The translations under genes were made by a program, and so were the position numbers. Shown piece after piece: positions 52,821-64,000 of a stretch of 64,000 bases of DNA; position 1 is the first letter of the stretch, and the number at the start of each line of letters is the position of its first letter. The DNA is taken from the NCBI RefSeq assembly GCF_021155775.2, contig NC_060233.1, forward strand, positions 20,997,456 to 21,061,455. Reading direction: 5' to 3'. This DNA comes from Neodiprion pinetum. Taxonomy: Eukaryota > Arthropoda > Insecta > Hymenoptera > Diprionidae. The notes beneath the pieces are model-generated. The model saw only the letters and a program-made list of their open reading frames with translations, was not told the DNA's origin and ran no database searches.

Positions 52821-54379
52821 TTATAAGAATTTGGATTCGAACCTTGCATCGGTTTTCCACTAATTTTCTTAATTAGAAAACAATGATTGGCGTCGTGACC
52901 TGTTTTTTTACAAAATATACAAGTCAAGCTAGTTTGACTTGTCACGACCACGTTTTTATTTATATGCTGGTTTTGTTGGTTTTGAAAAGAACCTCGATTT
53001 CTTGGTTTAAAATTGTTACTGTTATTTCTATTTTTATAATTTTGAGGTTTTGACTCCTCCGAGTGTTCAAAACTTCGTCTTTCTGAGGTGTTTTCGGGCA
53101 CCTCAATCCGACGAAGCTTGCCCAGCCCAAAATACTGTTTCCTCATTGCCTCCACCTCAAGGGCTTTGGCCGTTGCCTCCCGCAGAGAAGTGAGGCCCGA
53201 TGTTCCAACGGCCATTTTAATTTCTGGATCACTAATTGCGTTTAGAAAGGCTTGAGTCGCTAATAAATTACGAGACGGCTCGTGATCTGGCAAAGCTACA
53301 CGTGAAAGCCGTTCTATATCCTGGCTAAGAGACGCGAGGTCTTCGTCTCGTCCTTGTCTCCTAGTCTGTAATTGAGCCGTGTACAGTTTCGTCAAGTGGT
53401 CATTTCCGTATCTTAACTTTAGTGCAGAACTCAGTTTTTCATAATCAGAAATTTCTTCTTCAGACAATGCCGTTAAAACATTCAGAGCCGGCGTCCGAAG
53501 ACAAGAAGCAAGGCTGTGGGCCCTCATGGCGGAGTCCCACTGATTATGTTTAGCAATTGTATTAAATTGACGTTCGTACTCCGCCCATGGAATCTTTCCA
53601 TCAAAAATTGGCGGTTTCAAAGGACAAAAGGGTTTCTCATAAATCTGAGAAATAACCCCAGGAAGTCTCGAATTATTTAATTGGCTCAAATGAGAGTATT
53701 GAGGCCGAACCTGAGACAGAGGCTCGGAAAAATCAACCTCATTATTTACTCTATTTCTACAAACTGGGGATTCAACTACTCCCCTAGTAAAAGGCACAGA
53801 CCTTGAATCTCGAACATCCTGGATTCGTCCTGGATGTCGGATTTCTTGTACAACGGGAACAGGAACAGGCGAGGGAACAGGAGAGGGAACAGGAGTAGCG
53901 ACTCTAGAACCCTGCGGTGTAACAGCCGGTTCTCCAGTGCCACTCATTTGATGAACGGTCTGAAGAGCTGCCACAGTCGTCCGAAGAAGGTCTTGAAGAT
54001 TAGTTTCTGAACGCTCTCGAGCCTCTCCAGTCGTCCGAAGAAGGTCCTGAAGATTAGCTTCTGAACGCTCTCGAGCCTCCGCTTCTCGCCTCCGTTGTTC
54101 CTGTTGCTCTTGAAGCAGCTGGATTAGTTGTTGCTGCTGTTGAGCAGCAGCTTCTTGTTGTTGTCTTGCCGCTTCTTGTTGTTGTGTTAAGATCTTTAAC
54201 AGATCAATTTGAGAGATTGTCGAAGGAATTGAAAGAGGGTCCACTGAAGGTGATGGAATCGTTTCAGGGACCCGCGGATTCTCCATAACGAAAGGTTCTT
54301 CTCCGCTACTTTCTCTTCGACGTGAGCGCGTCAAACGACTGCTACTCATAATTAAAGTTCGCGCACTGAATTGACTCAA
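52742..54379 (-). CDS. gag of the kinase-Gypsy element (545 aa)
   Basis: Intact. A basic N-terminus (the second Met, MSSSRLTRSRRRE, may be the real start) is followed by a Gln-rich coiled coil with two near-identical RSEANLQDLLRTT-type repeats, a capsid-like domain (KPPIFDGKIPWAEYERQFNT, LKLRYGNDHLTKLY) and one zinc knuckle CIFCKKTGHDANHC. It ends THPKN followed by TAA, where a -1 slippery site allows read-on into protease. Confidence 0.88.
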   Translation of the reverse strand: MSQFSARTLIMSSSRLTRSRRRESSGEEPFVMENPRVPETIPSPSVDPLSIPSTISQIDLLKILTQQQEAARQQQEAAAQQQQQLIQLLQEQQEQRRREAEARERSEANLQDLLRTTGEARERSETNLQDLLRTTVAALQTVHQMSGTGEPAVTPQGSRVATPVPSPVPSPVPVPVVQEIRHPGRIQDVRDSRSVPFTRGVVESPVCRNRVNNEVDFSEPLSQVRPQYSHLSQLNNSRLPGVISQIYEKPFCPLKPPIFDGKIPWAEYERQFNTIAKHNQWDSAMRAHSLASCLRTPALNVLTALSEEEISDYEKLSSALKLRYGNDHLTKLYTAQLQTRRQGRDEDLASLSQDIERLSRVALPDHEPSRNLLATQAFLNAISDPEIKMAVGTSGLTSLREATAKALEVEAMRKQYFGLGKLRRIEVPENTSERRSFEHSEESKPQNYKNRNNSNNFKPRNRGSFQNQQNQHINKNVVVTSQTSLTCIFCKKTGHDANHCFLIKKISGKPMQGSNPNSYNWRKKNIEIGEANPQSSSSTETHPKN

Positions 54380-54395
54380 TTAATAAGAACTCAAG

Positions 54396-54413
54396 ATCCC
54401 GCTTCTGACACCA
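54396..54413 (-). promoter_or_regulatory. Primer-binding site (tRNA-Leu type)
   Basis: Plus-strand ATCCCGCTTCTGACACCA equals a tRNA-Leu 3' end including CCA, and lies two bases from the 5' LTR. Confidence 0.75.
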
Positions 54414-54415
54414 AA

Positions 54416-54704
54416 TGTAACGTTTTTAGGCGTTACGTTAATAAAATATGGATCCGCGAGTTTACTTATTATCGAATCAAAAGAAATCAAGAGCGTGAAC
54501 AAAAATATCGTGATAAATGCTTTTAATGCAAGATATGTGTTTCTCGTTTAAAGTCTGAAACAAGACTGTTTTTACAATAATATCGGTTGGCGCAGCAACC
54601 TTATTCTTTTTAAAGACATAAGAGGTTTATAAACGTCTTTTATCTATGCTGACTACTAGATCATTAAAGAGGGGGCAAAACGGGTGATTTCACCCTTTGT
54701 AACA
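54416..54704 (-). repeat. 5' LTR of the kinase-Gypsy element
   Basis: 289 bp, one visible difference from 46246-46534 (GATTTCACCC against GATTTAACCC). Confidence 0.92.
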
Positions 54705-54708
54705 ATAT

Positions 54709-55189
54709 GTTTATTTATTCAATTATTCAACTGCATTAACAATAAAGACTTACGTATGTTTTGTATTAAAAAATGTCTATAACACTGATATTCCCACATA
54801 CCGTATTTGTTTGTGTTTGAATTTCGCGCGCGTCATAACCTTTTGGTGGCGTTGCCATATGTAAATTTTTTTCTAATTATTTATTAATTACTTTTATTAC
54901 AAGCTCTAAAGTTATGGTTTTATTAATACACAATATTCCATTAATTTTTTTCTTTCTATTGATACCAATTTCATAGAAATCTGAACGTCCAATTTTGTGA
55001 AATAAAATAAAATCTGTGATTTCCCATAAGGATCAATGTTTAAGGCAAAAATTTTTAAATATTTTTATCTTTTCTTCAGTTCTCTGTAGGCTTCCAAAAA
55101 TTTAACTGGTTAATTTTGATATTTTAATGCACCAATATGCCAAGTTTCATTAAATTCTGAACGTTTATTCTAAAACCGGTAGTACTACC
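54709..55189 (+). other. 3' untranslated region and right end of transposon H
   Basis: AT-rich, no ORF. It contains TTTGGTGGCGTTGCCATATG, resembling the left-end TTGGCAACGCCGCG segment in inverted form, a possible sub-terminal transposase site. Ends CGGTAGTACTACC. Confidence 0.6.
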
Positions 55190-55513
55190 TTAATGTATTG
55201 TAATTTGGAGCATCTATACAATGGATGAGAATTTATTGAAAAGTTCAAAGAAAACATACAGATAGATGAATAATCAATGATATAATTTCGTATTTTTAAT
55301 TTTTCAAAATTATTCATCCATTAATTTGAGAAAAATAATTTATTTAAAGTAATTTTTTTTTTTAATCAAATTATTTGATCCAATTACCTCCATTTATATT
55401 CAATCATATTATTGTATAATTTATATATATATATATATATATATACAAATCAATTTTATTGAATAAGAGGATGAGGAAGAAATTTATTATTTCTGTTCTA
55501 TTTTGATACATAT
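55190..55513 (+). repeat. Satellite, continuation after H
   Basis: Continues the unit broken at 42754. It includes a (TA)n run at about 55425-55445 and ends at element B4. Confidence 0.85.
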
Positions 55514-57603
55514 TGTGACGTGGATTTTTCCTGCTCCTCGGCCACTCGGAGAAAATGACCGAGAACTTACCGCGTGTACAATAAATCGGCGTCCACGATG
55601 TACCCTGGATCTAAAAACGATATCGCGAAGTTTTGTTGGGCGCCTGGCGTGATTAACACGCCTCGAAATCATTATTGCGCTATACCTCGGGCATATGCTC
55701 AATAGCACAGTACCGCGGAAAGGGGAGACGTAATTTTTCGAGAGAGAGAGAGACACTTAAAATACACACGCTATTTAACGAAAGAAGTAAAATAAAATCT
55801 TATATTTCCCAATAGCGGTGATACAAAATCAAAAAAATGTGATCCAAGGGTCGCTCATCGCGATTCTAACAATAAGCAGAAAATTACACGTAACCTACTC
55901 TATTTCTTACTCTAATGAGCTCGCGGCTCCCTAACTAAAATGTCACTCAAGGATCACAGAATCTTCATACGCAATTCTCAATTTGCAAATTCGCCAGTTG
56001 TTCTCCATGGCGATTATTGCTCCCAACCGAAACTAGAACTAATCACTCGAAACCGAAACTAAAACTAATTATTCGACGGTGCGCCGTCGGGCTACCGAAC
56101 AGACGGTGTCCTCAATCTCACCCGAGATCTCACCTGACTCGGAGCTTCGACGCTACCGCGAGCTGCCCTAAATTCGAACGAATCCGCAAACGTTACTATA
56201 TTTCAAACGCAACCAAAACTCAATGCTCAAACTTCCCGTCTTAACTGCTGCTCAACGCAACGGCAATTTCGACTATACATCACCTCAACTCTACTAAACA
56301 CTATCTTAACTAAACGGCAACTTAACTAAACACAAGCTCAAGGTAACATAACTCAATTTACATTATCTTAACTAACGGGTACGGAACTCAATCCAGCCGC
56401 AACTAAACGTAACCTAAACTATAAGCTATCGCAACGCATCCGAAATCAAACCTTCTCAAAATCCTCCAAAACGGTATCCGTTAATCCGAGCAGTCCAATT
56501 CGGCACTTCCCGACCTACACGAAAGGTGACACTGAAAAAAAACGATAACGCGGCTCGACCCGGTACAGCGAAATTCGGCTATACTTGATTTCACTAACGA
56601 GAAAGACTCAACCAAAACCCGTGACTCTACTCAACTTTCTCAGGAACTCAAAATTTACTCTTCTCCAACACGCGGACTCAGGCTACGGTCATCAAGCAAA
56701 AGAATCGGCAAAAGAATTTCGAGTACTTCTCTACAACGCAAATCCAAAACGGCTACCCGTTACTCGGCAAGCCTTTTCACAATTATGCTCGAAATTCAAT
56801 CGCGGGGATAGAAGCAGCGCTGACCTTCTACATCCTTGCAACCCCTTTTTCATTCCCCTCGCGATTTTTGGGTGACTCCATTACTTTGCGAAACTCGCCA
56901 AAACGTGACTACTTATCACGACCGCCAGAACTAGAGTGGTTTCAAAAACCTATGACCTGCCGCAACACGGCTCTCGATACGCCATCCCATACGTGACGTG
57001 ATACCCACAAGAATACGCAATAATCGATCCGTCATCGATTTCGTCGATCGCGCAACTTGACGCGCACCTTCAATAGCATCACTGCGCACAACTCAAAGCT
57101 ACATCGCAATCTCGTCCTCCACGCAGTTCCATGACGTCTTGGCGGTGAGCGTGGTGCTCCCTCGTCGCTAGTCGGTCCGTCGCAAGTTCGCTAGTCAATT
57201 GTTGGCGGGGAAAAGGAGGAGAGGCTGCGGCGCGCCGGCCGCCAGCGGGAATCGCGTCCACCTTGGATTCCCGCGATGCGGGGATCTGCGTCGGCTCCCC
57301 GTTCGCAGCCTCGACATGCTACCTTTGCAATTGTCGCCAGTCGGCCACTTCACAATTTCCTCGAATTCGGTGTCAACTTCTTGCCTGATGCCGTTGTAGC
57401 TCGAGAAATGAAAAAAAACATAAAACCTGAAATATCTTTCGCTATTCGCTAAGGTGTCCCCTCTCGTAGTTTCGGATGCGTGACTCTAGTCCTCGCGCTC
57501 TTTTGCAAAAACTTCGCGACTCAATTTCGGAAATTCCTAAATTTTGGTTGCGCCCAGGGTTCAAGGAGCCCGTTGTAACGGGCATCAAAAATGCTACGTT
57601 ACA
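55514..57603 (-). mobile_element. Element B, copy 4 (2090 bp, diverged, reverse)
   Basis: Plus-strand TGTGACGTGGATTTTTC...ATGCTACGTTACA. The first ~240 bp and last ~450 bp align with B2. The middle (about 55780-56560) is diverged, very A/C-rich and G-poor on the plus strand. The 19-codon ORF is not preserved. The 96-codon frame at 56585-56875 overlaps aligned non-coding sequence and is not supported. Confidence 0.7.
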
Positions 57604-59120
57604 ATATATATAGACATATATACATAACTTTTGAAAAAAGAAAAATTTTCGATAAAAAAAATATTTGACATTAATTAAATTTTGGAAAAATGAATATTAT
57701 TATTGAAGAAATCGTACATATTTTTCACTTATCTGCTCACATATGATTTGAAATAAAAATATTATTTATTGAAAACATGCCATCCAATGTACTTGATGTA
57801 TTGTGATTTGGAGCATCTATACAATGGTTGAGAGCTCATTGAAAAGTTTAATGAAAACATACAGATAGATGAATGATTATTCATTTCATTCTTTGTTTTT
57901 TATTTTTAAAAATTATTCATCTAATAATTTGAGAAAAATAATTAGTTAAGATTGATTTTCTTTTTTATAATATAATTATTTAATTTAATGACCCCCATTC
58001 ATGGTCAATTATATTAATGTATAATTTATGTATATATATAAATTAATTTTATCAATTAAGAGAATGAAAAAGAAATTTATTATTCACGCTTTATTTTGAT
58101 ATACATATATTTTTATTTTCGATCAAATATCAAAAAAAGAAAAATTTTCGGAAAAAAAAATATTTTACATTAATCAAATTCTAGAAAATAAATATAATGA
58201 TTGAAAAAATCTTATTTCTTTTTTAATTATTTGCCCACATCTTAGGTGAAATAACAATATTATTCTTAAGAAAAATGCTGTTCAATGTACTTTATGTATT
58301 GTGATTTGGAGCATCTATACAATAGATGAAAACTTATTGAAAAGTTAAAAGAAAACATCCAGATATATGCATGATTAATTATTCAATTTCATATTTTTGA
58401 TTTTCAAAAATTGATTGTTCAATAATTTAGGAAAAGTAATTTGTTTGGACTTTTTGTTTCAATATTAAATTATTGAATTTGAACACCTCCATTTATATTT
58501 AATTAGATCAGTGTATAATTTATATATATATATATATATATAAATTGATTTCATTAGATAAGGAGATGAGACGGAAATTCATTATTTATGTTTCAGTCTG
58601 ATATATATATCATAATTTTCAATTGACTTTTAAAAGAAGAAAAATTCGAAAAAAAAAATATTTTAAAATTGATTAAATTTTCAAAAAATCAATATAATGA
58701 TTGAAGAAATCTTATATATTTCTTGATTATTTGTTCACATATTAATTGAAATAAGAATATTATTTATTGAAAAAATGCTATTCAATGTACTTTATGTATT
58801 GTAATTTGGAGCATCTATAAAATGAATCAGAACTTCTTGAAAAGTTCAAACAAAACATACAGATAGGTAAATAATTAATTATTTATCCCATATTTCAGAT
58901 CTTTGAAAATCCATTATTCATTGATTCAATAAAAATAATGTATTCAGATTATTTATTTTTTCTATTGTCAAATTATTCAATAAAATCACCTCCATTCATA
59001 TACAATTATATGAATATATAATTTATATACATATGAATTAATTTTATTATATAAGAGGATAAGAAAGGAATTCATTATTTTTGTTTTATTTTCATATGTA
59101 TATATATATATTTATGTATA
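57604..59120 (+). repeat. Satellite array, three consecutive units of about 500 bp
   Basis: The marker TTTGGAGCATCTATA occurs at about 57807, 58305 and 58805, spacing 498-500 bp. Each unit has the ACATACAGATAGATGA block, a (TA)n stretch and the AAATTTATTATTCACG-like block at its end. The array gives the unit length for the fragments elsewhere. No gene. Confidence 0.92.
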
Positions 59121-59359
59121 CAGGGTGTCCCCAAATTGCCTCCCACGGACTAGCCAGCATGATACCTCGTTAAAATCGAACCGAGAATTTCTTTTCCGGA
59201 AGCTCGTCCGACGCATAGTTTTTGAATTATAAGCGATAGCGCTGGGCCAATCAGAGTGCACCATTTCATCTAGATTTGCCGCCACGGAAATTGCTGTTTT
59301 GTTCGACTGGGTGAATTATTATTATCCGTTCACGAATTAAATATCGGCACCTCCCCTCT
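59121..59359. mobile_element. Unclassified transposon fragment
   Basis: Non-satellite sequence starting CAGGGTGTCCCCAAATTGCC, a start like that of several insect DNA-transposon ends, and ending before CAAATTACAATACATG (satellite in reverse orientation). No ORF and no matching inverted end found. Confidence 0.4.
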
Positions 59360-59442
59360 CCAAATTACAATACATGAAAAACATTGAATTAATATAAATT
59401 TATATATATATAAATTTATATATTATGTATATACATATATAT
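59360..59442 (-). repeat. Short satellite piece and TA-rich run
   Basis: The reverse-oriented satellite marker CAAATTACAATACATGAA, then AT-rich palindromic sequence up to element J. Confidence 0.6.
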
Positions 59443-61078
59443 TGAAACGTTTCGTGTTTGTTCGCGGGCTTTATTTTGCCAGAACTTCATACGCGATGTG
59501 TGATATTTAGCGCAAACTCGAATGATATATTTATTTTAAGAATTTCCTGTCTCTTGGATAGAGCTGCAGGATTCGGTCTCTGGACTCGGAAGGAAGGTGG
59601 AGAATGATTACTTGTTGATTGTGTGATTAACTCCTGGAAAAGCTTGAACAGTTTGACCGCTTCAACTTGGTTTTTCGAGATAGCCTCAGAATTTGTTTCC
59701 TTACCCTCATGTGCAAAGGCACGAGTGGAATAAACCCATCATCACAGGCCGTGTAAACGGCTGAGGATCAAACTTAGTCTGCGCGTGTGAAGCACGCACA
59801 GATCAATCGCTCTGAGAGGTTGACTCGTGATGCGAAATATTTATTTCCTGAAAGGAAATATTGCAATGATACGTGAATGATTTGTCCCCATGAGGCGGGA
59901 TAAGAGACAGGACGAAAGTTTGGAATTTATTTTTCTGGTGATCTTTAAGAGATTTTCGATAATCTAGGAAGGGATAGTTCTTCCTTATTTACTCTGATAT
60001 TAATTAGGTTTGCCTACGGCATGACTGACTGTTAATTGCGTGATAGCATGTTGGTCGGAAGGACGGTATTTGATAATGCTGGATCGTCGTTGACTAGTCG
60101 GTTTTGTGATTGATAATGATTCGTTTAGTGGGAACTAAGACAGAATATTATTTGAGTGATAGCATGGTAGTCGGAAGGACTTAGATGATAGTTCGGTTTA
60201 CCTGTGGCTAGACTGAATATTATTAATGTGATAGCCTGGTCGTCAGAGGGACTGTATTCGACAATGAGGAATCGTCGCTGACAGTTGATTTCGATATTAA
60301 TAATTATTCGTTTACATAGTACTGAAACAGAATATTACTTGTGTGATAGCATAGTAGTCAGAAAGACTTTGATAGTAATTCAGTTTGCGTATGGCAAGAC
60401 TGAATATTACCAGCGTGGTAGTTAAAGGAAAGGGAATTATACGCAAACGTACCTTCACCTGTATTAAGACATGCAGTCGCAATGACCGTGACTCTCTACG
60501 GGTTCAGGTGTCCCACCTATGGGTCAAGGGATTGTGAGACGATCACCGTATCTGAGCTATGAGGTCAGACGCAATGCTGTTTTTCACTCAGACACGGCTC
60601 CCTAGTACCTAAGGAGTTTTTTATTGAAAACAAATAAAAATTATTAGTACGCTGAATGCCCTCTTTTTATGGAAAGTGGTGTTGAGGATTCCTAGAACGG
60701 GTAATCCACGTCTCCTGATCGTGGGTCCTTGGTATCCGGTTCCTCGTGGATATGGGAAGTTCCGTGAGTATGATCACGGATGGGTCTTCGCGTAGAAGAC
60801 TTCGAAGATCTATCCGGGCGGTTGCTCAATAGGTGATAGATAGCTAGATCGACATTTGCGCTCGTCTTTTATACTCTTACTGTCTAGTTTTCGGGGATAG
60901 AGATTGGTCGCGTCCCCTGAAGAAGGGGTAGGTAAATCGTGTAATTTGATTGGGTTCCCGGTATGTGGTGGGGTTATCGAGTGGACAGTGAGATTTGGGC
61001 TCGGGTTTACCAAGCACAATATTAGGGGGCACGCGCCGAACCCCAGGTGTCGGTACGCCAGCCAGGCGTCCCGTCACA
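59443..61078 (+). mobile_element. LTR-like element J (1636 bp)
   Basis: TGAAACGTTTCGTG...GGCGTCCCGTCACA, TA-rich on both sides. It contains about two and a third copies of a ~190-bp imperfect repeat (59985-60420) recognised by GTGATAGCATGTTGGTCGG-like starts. No coding sequence is supported. TG...CA ends and length suggest a large solo LTR. Confidence 0.5.
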
Positions 61079-61090
61079 ATACATATATAT

Positions 61091-63805
61091 TGTGACGTGG
61101 TATTTCGTACGCCGTCACATTGTTTGATTATTGCACTTCCCTAGGTACAAATATCGCTAAAAATAACGAAAGCACGTCTGAGGCCAATACTCCAAAAATG
61201 AACGACTAATTATCTTTAAATTGAATTCTCTTTACTGAGCTAATGTTATGCTATTTTTTAATTCTTTAACGCTCTACGAGAACCATCTACGAGGCCTCCG
61301 CTTCAAGATACCAGGACACTGCCTGACAGGGGTCACGTACCAGCTTAACATCGACCACCACCGACTACAGGACGAACGAATACCGCTGAAACCACTCCCG
61401 ATGGATGCCTATCTAGTTGTCGAACAGGGTCGTGCGTGATGCACAAGCAGTACCTCCAACCATTTAAGACTTATCGGCCAGGAGCCGAATCACGAATAAA
61501 TGCTTCTACCGCTCGGATGCATCGTCAGGCAGCGTACAGGGCTGTGCGTCAAAAACACAACAAAGCCTCCCGTCGATGATACTTATCAGCCTGGAGCTGA
61601 ACCGACCATGACACCTACGAAGTCGTTGTCTATCAAATAGAGGACGGTTTTCTCTTCACGAACCGTCCTATCGAAGGACTGTGGCGTGGAATAGGCTAGG
61701 ATATGCTGACCACATGGATCTGGTGGATATAGTGTGGGGATCCGGGTTGAGGGCCATTACCACCAGATCGTTCCGGCATAAGGGCTTCAATGAGCGAGGG
61801 CCGGGATGCAGCGCCAACGAAATAGCTACAACGGGGAGTACCAGTAAAGCAAGGAGTGAAGTACAGTCGGTCGCAAGTACAAGAGATCGGTGACGCAATA
61901 TTATCGCATACCTGAATATCGCAACTCATGAGCGGTACGAGCTCCCCTCTCACCAACGATGCAGCACAGCCGAGGGTAAACATCTCCGACCACCTTCCGA
62001 CGTCCCGATACCTTGATACCTGTCGTCGAGGAAGAAGAAAAACAAGCGGCGAGGGATTATCGCCGCCTACCCGTAGACCAGACCTACGCGACCTGCTGGT
62101 CCAATTAGAATACCGCAAATTTGGGGAAAAATCACGTGACAGCAGCGCGACGAAAATCAAGATCATCGCTCGTCTCGACACTCTACGTTCAGTTTTCGCT
62201 CTAAGAAGACGTGCTATCGCTATATCGTACCGCTATTATTATCTCTTATATCTCTCGTATTGTAAATTCAGTTTTGCTATTACTATCTCTTGTATCTCTC
62301 GTATCGTAAATTCAGTTTCTCGCTTTTGTTACCGCATCTTCAGTGCCTTCTCTATCTTCTTTTTACGTAAGTGAGGTTTCTTTTCTATTTTGTGAAGCCA
62401 CGAAATTACTTGCAATATATCGTATCTTTATCTCTCTCTCTTTATCTCTATCTTGCAGTTGGTCTGCGTGAGCCACCTGGGCTCGTACCTTAGACTCTAT
62501 TATCTCTTATCTTTTCCCTTTCTATTTCTTATTGCAAGCAACTTCGCGACTGGTTGACTATTACTTACGCATTGTTAGTGACTATCGCTTTATTTTACTA
62601 TCTTTCTTTTCTGGAATATCTAAATGTCAAATATCGCTGTATACCAGCGTGTTCTCTTGGATGATCAATTTTTATCTTGGTTATCGAGCATTACTATTTT
62701 GCAATACTTTCTCCGATTAATTCGTATCTGTTTCTTTACCTATTACCTTTGATTGATTTATCTCAGCGAGTGTACCGCGTGAGCGATCTTACATCGCCGC
62801 GGGGTCCCGCTCGTCGTTCATTTGACATTGGAGTATTGTGCCGTATCGCATAACATCTTTTTCATTATTTTCTTCGCTAATATCGCTGATCGTAGTTGCC
62901 CGTAGTCTCTTTGGTTTGTCGTATGTTGCATATTAATTCTCTTGAATATTATTTGTCTTATCTTGAATTATCTTTTTTCGTACCGAACATTATCGCTTTT
63001 TCTTCTCACACTCACCGCAAACTAAAGACTATGTATTAACTGTTAGTATCTATATTTTATAATAATTCTCTACTTGACCTGTTCCCTTGAATTTACCTTG
63101 TGATTAATAATTCCCTGCCTCTGTTATATCGCTGATAATTCTGGTGATGTGAGAACTATCACAATTTCTGTATCTCGCATGTGTCTTATAATCGCTTCTC
63201 ATATTTTATGGCTTACTGATCAATGCTCAATTTGAGTACCGTATATCTTTTCTGTTCTGCCTATTCATTTCAATACCGTGTTAATCATTACCTCGAATCA
63301 TAGTATTGCGAGCCGATGCATATTTCCCGCTTATTCTGAAACTACTCTGTTATTTGTTAAATCTCTCGCTTAACTTTTTTCTGGCTGTAAATATTGTTAA
63401 TTATCGCATCTATCTTAATTGTATCTCAATCTCTTCAGTTGTTTGCTTGTTATTAAAGTTTATCGCTTCCTAACCAATATATTTGATACTATTTCTGCTT
63501 CACCTGTTTCTTATTTTATCTATTTGATTCAACCCTTCCCCTCTACCATTATCTTGTCTATACTAAGCAAGCTGTGCAAAACCGTCGTAGAACCTGACCT
63601 TACCTTCATCTATTACCTTTACCTTTACCTTCATCTTTTTCTCTAATTATCTATTCTCTGACGCATGTGCGTCTGGCGCCCAACAATTATCTCTTTCCCT
63701 TTTCTCATCTCTCTATATCTCATTATTCAGGTTAGTGACTGCGCCGTAAAGTAACCAATTATCTCATTTCTTCGTTTAACCCTCGCGAAAAATTTTATGG
63801 TTACA
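61091..63805 (+). mobile_element. LTR-like element K (2715 bp)
   Basis: TGTGACGTGG...TATGGTTACA, starting with the same ten bases as the B4 end. 61240-62180 has short frames (63, 70 and 148 codons) I cannot identify. 62180-63750 is pyrimidine-rich with recurring TATCTC and TATCGC words and no ORF. TGGCGCCCAAC at 63674-63684 matches a tRNA-Lys primer site; the B copies carry GGCGCCCAACAA at the corresponding place. Confidence 0.5.
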
Positions 63806-64000
63806 ATATATACAGTATAATTTTTGATGAACTTTTAAAAAATAAAAATTTTAGAAAAAAAGAAACATTCTACATTTACTAAATTTTCAACAAATAAATA
63901 TAATTACTAAAAAAATCTCATATATTTCTCAATCGTTTGCTCACGTACGAATTAAAATAAAAATATTATTTTTCGAACAAAGCGATTTGATGTACTTTAT
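63806..64000 (+). repeat. Satellite fragment at the window end
   Basis: The start of a unit (TATACAGTATAATTTTTGAT, AAAAATTTTAGAAAAAAAGA), cut by the window edge before the TTTGGAGC marker. Confidence 0.8.

Larger units (their letters stand above)
46246..54704 (-). mobile_element. Ty3/Gypsy-type LTR retrotransposon encoding a deoxynucleoside kinase
   Basis: 289-bp LTRs 54416-54704 (5', minus) and 46246-46534 (3') differ at about one base; ATAT flanks at 46242-46245 and 54705-54708. Primer site: plus strand ATCCCGCTTCTGACACCA (54396-54413) equals a tRNA-Leu 3' end, 2 nt from the LTR. Polypurine tract GGGGGGAAGTAG (minus) adjoins the 3' LTR. Minus-strand order: gag, -1 frameshift, protease, RT-RNase H, integrase, then a 210-codon kinase ORF. 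Damage: a foldback insertion between protease and RT, one frameshift at about 50430 and one CGA-to-TGA stop in integrase. Related LTRs lie at 1271, 1523 and 9496. Confidence 0.92.
42755..55189 (+). mobile_element. Kolobok-like DNA transposon H (about 3.97 kb) with nested Gypsy
   Basis: Ends are GGTAGTACTACCG at 42755-42767 and its inverted copy CGGTAGTACTACC at 55177-55189; the first 12 bases are themselves a perfect palindrome. TTAA is duplicated at 42751-42754 and 55190-55193. TTAA targets are known for piggyBac, Kolobok and Sola3; the Mutator-like transposase domain and these ends fit Kolobok best (inference). The Gypsy element at 46246-54704 inserted 58 bp after the transposase stop codon, leaving the gene intact. 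The element without it is about 3.97 kb. Confidence 0.82.

Noticed and set aside
61928..62374. 148-codon ORF in element K as a real gene
   Set aside because: N-terminal part looks plausible but the tail runs into repetitive pyrimidine-rich sequence, and no family is recognised.

Overview
This window reads as transposon-dense heterochromatin from an arthropod, most probably an insect. I base that on Ty3/Gypsy-type LTR elements with insect-like tRNA primers, an intron-bearing TTAA-targeting DNA transposon, a non-LTR retrotransposon and an AT-rich satellite of about 500 bp. I see no ordinary host gene, rRNA or CRISPR array. The species cannot be read from the sequence.

The substrate is the satellite (1157-1248, 1803-2246, 9052-10305, 12284-12740, 15931-16100 continuing at 35344-35576, 42349-42754 continuing at 55190-55513, 57604-59120, 63806-64000). 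Nearly every gap between satellite pieces is a mobile element, often inserted in or beside a (TA)n run.

Left to right: 1-1156, tail of an unidentified element with an 83-bp tandem repeat. 1249-1802, truncated and solo LTRs. 2247-6629, a Gypsy element ('A') that has lost its reverse transcriptase. 6689-8621, 10306-12283, 40410-42348 and 55514-57603, four copies of a roughly 1.9-2.1 kb TG...CA element ('B'). 12741-15930, a decayed Gypsy element ('C'). 16101-35343, Gypsy element 'D' with two younger Gypsy elements nested in it (E 17629-22788, F 24576-29688). 35577-40409, a LINE. 42755-55189, a Kolobok-like DNA transposon ('H') carrying a nested Gypsy element (46246-54704). 59443-63805, two further LTR-like elements (J, K).

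Three elements carry unexpected enzymes. (1) The Gypsy element at 46246-54704 has, after integrase and on the same strand, an uninterrupted deoxynucleoside kinase ORF, which could supply dNTP precursors to its own reverse transcription. (2) Element D has a macro domain of the OARD1/TARG1 (ADP-ribose) type plus a second diverged macro domain, both between RNase H and integrase; the first is split by element F with the frame preserved across the target duplication. (3) Element H encodes a three-exon (predicted 923 aa) transposase fused to a complete DEDDh exonuclease, with a 4-bp TTAA target duplication confirmed against related empty satellite sites.

Insertion order can be read from nesting and LTR similarity: satellite, then D and H, then E, F and the kinase element (LTRs identical or almost so), then a tRNA-like foldback inside the kinase element. 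F is the best candidate for a recently active copy: one intact 1460-codon ORF and LTRs differing at about one site. Both E and F have YxDN in place of the YxDD reverse transcriptase motif. All family assignments come from motifs read by eye; no search was run.
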